This document shows positions 60,105-64,000 of a stretch of 64,000 nucleotides of DNA, piece by piece. The stretch's first letter is position 1. The number at the start of each line of letters is the position of its first letter. A program made the position numbers and the translations under genes. The DNA lies in NCBI GenBank assembly GCA_017554325.1, contig JAFZIP010000008.1:62001-126000 (forward strand). The letters are read 5' to 3'. The notes under the pieces are model-generated. The model made no database searches and was not told the DNA's origin. It saw only the letters and a list, made by a program, of their open reading frames with translations. This DNA is from Bacteroidales bacterium. Lineage in GTDB: Bacteria; Bacteroidota; Bacteroidia; Bacteroidales; WCHB1-69.

Positions 60105-60143
60105 GTTTTTTTGTTTTAATGGTTTAGGCTATGTTGCCTGAAA

Positions 60144-60177
60144 ATAAAAAGAATCAGCATTTGCTGATTCTTTTTAT
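60144..60177 (-). terminator. Rho-independent terminator of tRNA-His
   Basis: Stem AAAAAGAATCAGCA / TGCTGATTCTTTTT (14 bp, 2-base loop core) with T tail on the minus strand, directly after the tRNA. Confidence 0.85.
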
Positions 60178-60181
60178 TGGG

Positions 60182-60256
60182 GGCGGCAGGTCGGATTCGA
60201 ACCGACGACCCACGGAACCACAATCCGGTACTCTAACCAACTGAGCTACAACCGCC
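60182..60256 (-). tRNA. tRNA-His (GTG)
   Basis: Cloverleaf starting GGCGGTTGTAGCTCAGTTGG with the extra G at -1 expected for histidine, anticodon loop TTGTGGT giving GTG, and T-arm TTCGAAT. C73 pairs with G-1. One T-T mismatch falls in the acceptor stem. CCA is not encoded. Confidence 0.93.
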
Positions 60257-60283
60257 ATGTTTGGGTGTCTCTGAAAGACGGCG

Positions 60284-60291
60284 CAAAAATA
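60284..60291 (-). promoter_or_regulatory. -7 promoter box of tRNA-His
   Basis: TATTTTTG on the minus strand, 27 bases before the tRNA 5' end. Confidence 0.6.
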
Positions 60292-60333
60292 CATTTTTTT
60301 TCGTTACCTGTGTCGTTTTGGAAAATTTTTTCC

Positions 60334-60341
60334 TATTTTTG
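60334..60341 (+). promoter_or_regulatory. -7 promoter box of the adenylation-domain fragment
   Basis: TATTTTTG, 17 bases before the ATG at 60359; divergent from tRNA-His. Confidence 0.55.
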
Positions 60342-60358
60342 CCTTCCATTTTTTGAAG

Positions 60359-60883
60359 ATGTTTGCAGACCATATCTATTACCCTCTTGTGAAGGCCCTC
60401 CGCCACCGCCCCGATGAAACCGCCGTTTCCGTGGACGGGAAGACTTGTGACAACCGTCATTTTACGATGCTTATTGCCCCGATAATGAATGAGTTGGATA
60501 CCTTCCCGGAAGATACGGTAGCCCTCTTGCTGGAGGACGAGCCCCTCACATTTGCCGCTATGGTGGCCTGCTTGCTCTGTGGCAAGACCATCGTGCCCGT
60601 GCAGGCTCATTGGAGCGATACGCAACGCGCTCAGGTGATGCAGGCCTCCGGAGCCACGCGCCTGCTCTCCAAGGAAAGCATGTACTACTATTACTGGGTG
60701 TCCTACGAGGATGCCATCTGCCGTATCGACAGTGGCATGCCACCCGAGCGCGACATCCCCCGTGCGGCGCGCGTGTTCGATTTCGATGAGGACGGCCAGT
60801 TGTCCGAACGCATCTTCTCCGCAGACGATCTTTTTTTGTACTTTTGTGCTCCCTATTTCAAGAATATTGTAAAAACCCGATAA
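60359..60883 (+). CDS. Adenylation-domain-like N-terminal fragment (possible remnant)
   Basis: 174-aa protein resembling the first subdomain of AMP-forming ligases: PDETAVSVDGKTCDNRHFTM and MVACLLCGKTIVPVQAHWSD, QRAQVMQASGATRLLS match the A1-A2 region of adenylation domains (gene symbol not assigned). The nucleotide-binding A3 loop (YTSGSTG-type) and everything after it are missing. The last ~17 residues are encoded across the promoter and leader of the next gene, so a deletion has probably fused a truncated ligase gene to it. The intact start and promoter leave open a short functional protein. A peptidase gene begins 3 bases after its stop. Confidence 0.55.
   Translation: MFADHIYYPLVKALRHRPDETAVSVDGKTCDNRHFTMLIAPIMNELDTFPEDTVALLLEDEPLTFAAMVACLLCGKTIVPVQAHWSDTQRAQVMQASGATRLLSKESMYYYYWVSYEDAICRIDSGMPPERDIPRAARVFDFDEDGQLSERIFSADDLFLYFCAPYFKNIVKTR
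60839..60846 (+). promoter_or_regulatory. -7 promoter box of the M49-like peptidase gene
   Basis: TACTTTTG, 40 bases before the ATG and inside the end of the preceding open frame. Confidence 0.55.
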
Positions 60884-60886
60884 TTT

Positions 60887-62536
60887 ATGAAAAAACTGAC
60901 GACTATGGTAATCGCATTTGGCTGCCTGGCCCTGATTACAACCTCCTGCAAGGAGAAGAAAACCGAAATGCCCGAGGAAGTTTCTTCCAGCGAACTGCAA
61001 CAGAAAGTGGAGGAATACGCATTCTTCGACCTCACCACCGACATTTCCAAACTCAGCGAGAACGACAAACAGCTCATCCCCATTTTCTTTGAAATCGGTC
61101 AAATCATGGATGATCTGTTTTGGGAACAGACCTTCGGCGACAAGAAAATTCTGGATACCATCCAAGACAAATGGATGAAAGAATTCGCCCTCATCAACTA
61201 CGGAGCATGGGATCGCCTGAACGACGACAAACCCTTCGTTCCCGGCTACGGTCCAAAACCGGCAACCTGCTGCTATTACCCGCAGGATTTGACGTTGAAA
61301 GAGTATGAAGCTTTCCAGGACAAAAACAAAGGTTCCCATTACACGGTTCTCGTGCGCAACCAGGACGGCTCTCTTAAATCCGTTTGGTATCACGAATATT
61401 ACAAAGAGAAAATCGACAAGGTGTGCGAATTGCTCGACAAAGCCATCGAGATTTGCGAGAATCCTTCCATGAAGAAATACCTCACGCTGCGCAAGAAAGC
61501 CCTGCAAACCGACGACTATTTTGCTTCCGATATGGCATGGATGGATATGAAGGACACCAAACTGGATTTCGTGTTCGGCCCCATCGAGAATTACGACGAC
61601 AAACTCAATGAGGTGAAGACCTCATACGAAGCATTTGTGTTGGTGAAAGATGAAGAAGCCAGCGGAGATCTGGCCCGCTTTGTGAAGATGCTCCCGCAGT
61701 TGCAAAAAGAATTGCCCTGCGATGCCAAATACCGCAACTATGTGCCCGGCACCTCTTCCGACATGAATGTGTATGATGTGGTGTTCTACGGTGGTGATTG
61801 CAATGCCGGTGGCAAAACCATCGCCATCAACTTGCCCAACGACGACAATGTGCAGGCTAAGAAGGGCTCCCGTCGCTTCCAACTCCGCAACGCCATGCAG
61901 GCCAAGTTCGACAAGATTATGAAACCTATCGGCGAAATGGTGATTGAGCCGTCAGAGCAAGACCACATCAAGTTCGACGCTTTCTTCTGGAATGTGACTT
62001 TCCATGAGGTGGGCCATGGTTTGGGCGTGAAAACCACCATCAACGGCAAAGGTCCGGTGGATGATGCTATGAAGACCGAGCGTTCCAACTGGGAAGAGGC
62101 CAAGGCTGACATCCTCGGTTTGCACTTGGTCTGCAGCTTGATTGACAAAGGCGAAATTACCAATATTACCAAGGAAGACGCTATTACCACTTACATTGTG
62201 GGCCTGCTCCGCTCCGTGCGTTTCGGCGCCGCCGACGCCCATGGCGTGGCCAACATGATGTGCTACAACTTCTTCGAAGAGCAAGGTGCTTTTAAGCGCA
62301 ATGGCAATGGCACTTATCACATTGATTATGATAAGGCCATGAAGGCTATGGACAGCTGGATCGCCACTATCCTGCAAACACAGGCAGAAGGCAACTTCGA
62401 GTTTGCCTCCAAGTTCAGCAAGGAGAACGGCACCATCGGTGCTAACTTGAAGAAGGATTTGGACAAGATCAACAAAGCCGGCATCCCGCGCGACATCCGC
62501 TTCAACCAGGGACTTGAAGTGCTAGGATTGAAATAG
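60887..62536 (+). CDS. M49-like metallopeptidase lipoprotein (dipeptidyl-peptidase III family)
   Basis: 549-aa exported zinc hydrolase. Lipoprotein signal (MKKLTTMVIAFGCLALITTSC, lipobox TTSC). The metal site reads TFHEVGHGLGV (H373, E374, H377) followed by NWEEAKADILGLH (E403, E404), matching the M49 pattern of HExxxH-type plus EExxAE/D in shortened form: HEVGH has four rather than five residues between the histidines, as in several bacterial relatives. The family includes DPP III and related dihydrolipoamide-unrelated hydrolases often misnamed in databases. Predicted to trim peptides at the envelope. No operon partner downstream. Confidence 0.82.
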   Translation: MKKLTTMVIAFGCLALITTSCKEKKTEMPEEVSSSELQQKVEEYAFFDLTTDISKLSENDKQLIPIFFEIGQIMDDLFWEQTFGDKKILDTIQDKWMKEFALINYGAWDRLNDDKPFVPGYGPKPATCCYYPQDLTLKEYEAFQDKNKGSHYTVLVRNQDGSLKSVWYHEYYKEKIDKVCELLDKAIEICENPSMKKYLTLRKKALQTDDYFASDMAWMDMKDTKLDFVFGPIENYDDKLNEVKTSYEAFVLVKDEEASGDLARFVKMLPQLQKELPCDAKYRNYVPGTSSDMNVYDVVFYGGDCNAGGKTIAINLPNDDNVQAKKGSRRFQLRNAMQAKFDKIMKPIGEMVIEPSEQDHIKFDAFFWNVTFHEVGHGLGVKTTINGKGPVDDAMKTERSNWEEAKADILGLHLVCSLIDKGEITNITKEDAITTYIVGLLRSVRFGAADAHGVANMMCYNFFEEQGAFKRNGNGTYHIDYDKAMKAMDSWIATILQTQAEGNFEFASKFSKENGTIGANLKKDLDKINKAGIPRDIRFNQGLEVLGLK

Positions 62537-62650
62537 ATGAGAGATTATCGATTATAGATTATAGATTAGAGATTGTTTGTTCTTAACTTCTTGATTTCTT
62601 AATTTCTTAATTTCCTAATTCCCCATTGCTCATTTCAAATTCCAAATTCC
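62537..62650 (+). repeat. GATTATA/TTCTTAATT simple tandem repeats between peptidase and recF
   Basis: Two adjacent degenerate arrays: GATTATA heptamers (62540-62575) and TTCTTAATT-type nonamers (62580-62625), then AAATTCC repeats. Related in style to the CTCTAAT tracts elsewhere but in the opposite orientation. Confidence 0.65.
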
Positions 62651-62667
62651 CAAAAGCAAGAGCCTAA

Positions 62668-63756
62668 ATGTTTCTGAAATCCCTGAAGCTTACCAACTTC
62701 AAAAGCTACGAGGAGGCTGAGTTTACGTTTGATGAGAATGTGAACGGCATCGTCGGGCGGAACGGCAGTGGCAAGACCAACCTGCTGGATGCCATCTATT
62801 ACTTGTCGTTTTGCAAGAGCTATTTCTCCGCGCAGGATGTCTTCTCGGTGCGCTTTGACACGGATTTCTTCGCCATTCATGGTGAGTTTCACAATACAGA
62901 GACACAGAACAACACGCAGGTGAGCTGCACCTACAAAAACGGACACAAGTCGATGCGGGCCAACAAGAAGGAGTATTCCCGTCTGAGTGCCCACATCGGC
63001 CTTTTCCCCGTGGTGATGGTCTCGCCCTACGACAGCGACATTATCCACGGGGGCAGCGAGCTGCGCCGCAAGTTCTTCGACACCATCATCTCGCAGTTCG
63101 ATGCCGAATATTTGCAGCAGCTCATCTCGTACCGCAAGCTGCTCATGCAGCGCAACGCCCTGCTGAAGCAGATGTTCGAGAACCACAAAATGGATGCTTC
63201 CATTTGCCAGATTTTGGACGAGCAGATGATTCCGCTGGGCAATTTCATCTTCACCCGCCGGCAGGATTTCATCCAGAACATCTCTCCGATATTCCACAAA
63301 CACTATCGCCAGTTGTCCGACGGTCAGGAGGAAGTGGAAATCCAGTACCAGTCGGGACTGCTCACCAGCACCTATCCGGAGGGCTTGCAGAGCGCATCGG
63401 TGGCCGACGCGCGAAGCGGTTTCTCCAACTTTGGCGTGCATAAAGATGATTTTCTGTTCCTCATCAACGGGCAGCCCGTGAAACGCTATGGCTCGCAGGG
63501 ACAGCAAAAGTCATACTCCTTGGCTCTGCGTCTCGCCCAGTTCGACTATTCGTACGAAAGAAAGAAAATAAAACCCATCCTGTTGTTGGATGATATTTTC
63601 GACAAGCTGGACCGCACCCGCATCTCCGAACTGCTTGGCATGGTGGGCAAGGACCATTTCGGGCAGGTGTTCATCTCCGACACCGACGAGCACCGCGTGA
63701 AGCAGATCCTCACCGAATACGGGATACAGCACCAGATATTGGCTATTGGCCGTTAG
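62668..63756 (+). CDS. recF: DNA replication and repair protein RecF
   Basis: 362-aa SMC-like ATPase that loads RecA at gaps with RecO and RecR. It begins MFLKSLKLTNFKSYEEAEFT and has Walker A GRNGSGKTNLLDAI (G30-T37, K36), an ABC signature RYGSQGQQKSYSLALRLAQ and Walker B PILLLDDIFDKLDRTR. Length and motif order are standard. It has no adjacent dnaN or dnaA, which is usual in this phylum. Confidence 0.95.
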   Translation: MFLKSLKLTNFKSYEEAEFTFDENVNGIVGRNGSGKTNLLDAIYYLSFCKSYFSAQDVFSVRFDTDFFAIHGEFHNTETQNNTQVSCTYKNGHKSMRANKKEYSRLSAHIGLFPVVMVSPYDSDIIHGGSELRRKFFDTIISQFDAEYLQQLISYRKLLMQRNALLKQMFENHKMDASICQILDEQMIPLGNFIFTRRQDFIQNISPIFHKHYRQLSDGQEEVEIQYQSGLLTSTYPEGLQSASVADARSGFSNFGVHKDDFLFLINGQPVKRYGSQGQQKSYSLALRLAQFDYSYERKKIKPILLLDDIFDKLDRTRISELLGMVGKDHFGQVFISDTDEHRVKQILTEYGIQHQILAIGR

Positions 63757-63824
63757 CTTTTGGATTTTTATTACTAACAAACCCCGACGGAGCCGGATGG
63801 GATATAACGCGGTGAAGCACAAAT

Positions 63825-64000
63825 ATGACTAAACGAATCTATGTTGCGTTGCTGCTGCTGTTGGCGGTGCCGGCGCTTGTTTTGGCGCAGCAACCTCAAA
63901 ACTACACAACTATTACAGTGAAGGGTGTGAGCTTCAAGATGATCAGGGTGCAGGGCGGCACGTTCACCATGGGCTGCACCTCGGAACAGGGGAACGACTG
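63825..64000 (+). CDS. SUMF1/formylglycine-generating-enzyme-type exported protein, 5' part
   Basis: First 58 residues only, cut by the window end. A signal peptide (MTKRIYVALLLLLAVPALVLA) is followed by VKGVSFKMIRVQGGTFTMGC, the start motif of the SUMF1/FGE-sulfatase fold. In Bacteroidota such exported proteins are mostly not true sulfatase activators but surface or periplasmic domains. The rest of the gene is needed to judge catalytic residues. Confidence 0.75.
   Translation, partial: MTKRIYVALLLLLAVPALVLAQQPQNYTTITVKGVSFKMIRVQGGTFTMGCTSEQGND

Noticed and set aside
54422..60256. Possible integrative element or genomic island bounded by tRNA-His
   Set aside because: The cluster is accessory-looking, but there is no integrase and no repeated tRNA end to mark an attachment site.
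60233..61507. 424-codon open frame on the minus strand across tRNA-His, the adenylation fragment and the peptidase
   Set aside because: It would read through a tRNA and is antisense to two better-supported genes; no motifs.

Overview
This window reads as a piece of a Bacteroidota chromosome, most likely order Bacteroidales from an uncultured host- or gut-associated lineage. The sequence signs are: type IX secretion (T9SS) sorting domains of types A and B, a gliding-type C-terminal domain, a FISUMP-domain lipoprotein, a TamL-type outer-membrane lipoprotein, a DUF6427 protein, and about twenty genes preceded by the Bacteroidota -7 promoter box (TAnnTTTG) with almost no Shine-Dalgarno sequences. 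Coding density is high on both strands. There is no rRNA operon, prophage, integrative element or CRISPR array.

Layout. 0-5.2 kb: tripartite RND drug efflux operon, with the adaptor cut by the window edge. 5.3-8 kb: cytidine deaminase, DnaB helicase, TrmH-family RNA methyltransferase. 8.1-14.2 kb (minus): iorA-iorB (indolepyruvate oxidoreductase), then mreC-mreD and a TamL/BamA-like lipoprotein. 14.3-15.9 kb: Hsp20 and aquaporin, divergent. 16-24.1 kb (minus): argS, an EF-hand/membrane protein, an FKBP isomerase, a THUMP-like methyltransferase and mfd. 24.2-31.3 kb (minus): a 1,622-aa T9SS type B surface protein, an Ig-like lipoprotein and a GNAT acetyltransferase. 31.3-40.3 kb: an ATP-grasp-like conserved protein, mnmE, a FISUMP lipoprotein, an AI-2E family permease, guanine deaminase, a C10 cysteine protease, a DUF4143 ATPase, and tRNA-Gly and tRNA-Leu. 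40.3-50 kb (minus): an RsmI-like methyltransferase, a polysaccharide flippase, leuS, and a 1,519-aa repeat surface protein. 50-55.1 kb: DUF6427 protein, rnhB, a TPR lipoprotein, def, ruvX, an orphan lipoprotein and nth. 55.2-60.3 kb: an accessory block with two paralogous ECF sigma factor/membrane protein pairs flanking a Fic protein, then a REP-type transposase and tRNA-His. 60.3-64 kb: an adenylation-domain fragment, an M49-type metallopeptidase, recF, and the start of a SUMF1-type protein.

How the genes fit together. Most are housekeeping genes: replication and repair (dnaB, mfd, recF, ruvX, nth, rnhB), translation (argS, leuS, def, mnmE, tRNAs) and envelope building (mreCD, TamL, flippase). 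The surface layer is represented by two giant T9SS substrates that share an Ig-like repeat, and by a C10 protease exported the same way.

The two most interesting features are in the accessory block. One is a tandemly duplicated sigma factor plus coiled-coil membrane protein cassette around a self-inhibited Fic protein. The other is a family of GTAG-ended palindromes scattered through the window. One copy lies inside the REP-type transposase gene, one just downstream of it, and two copies supply the stop codons of neighbouring genes.
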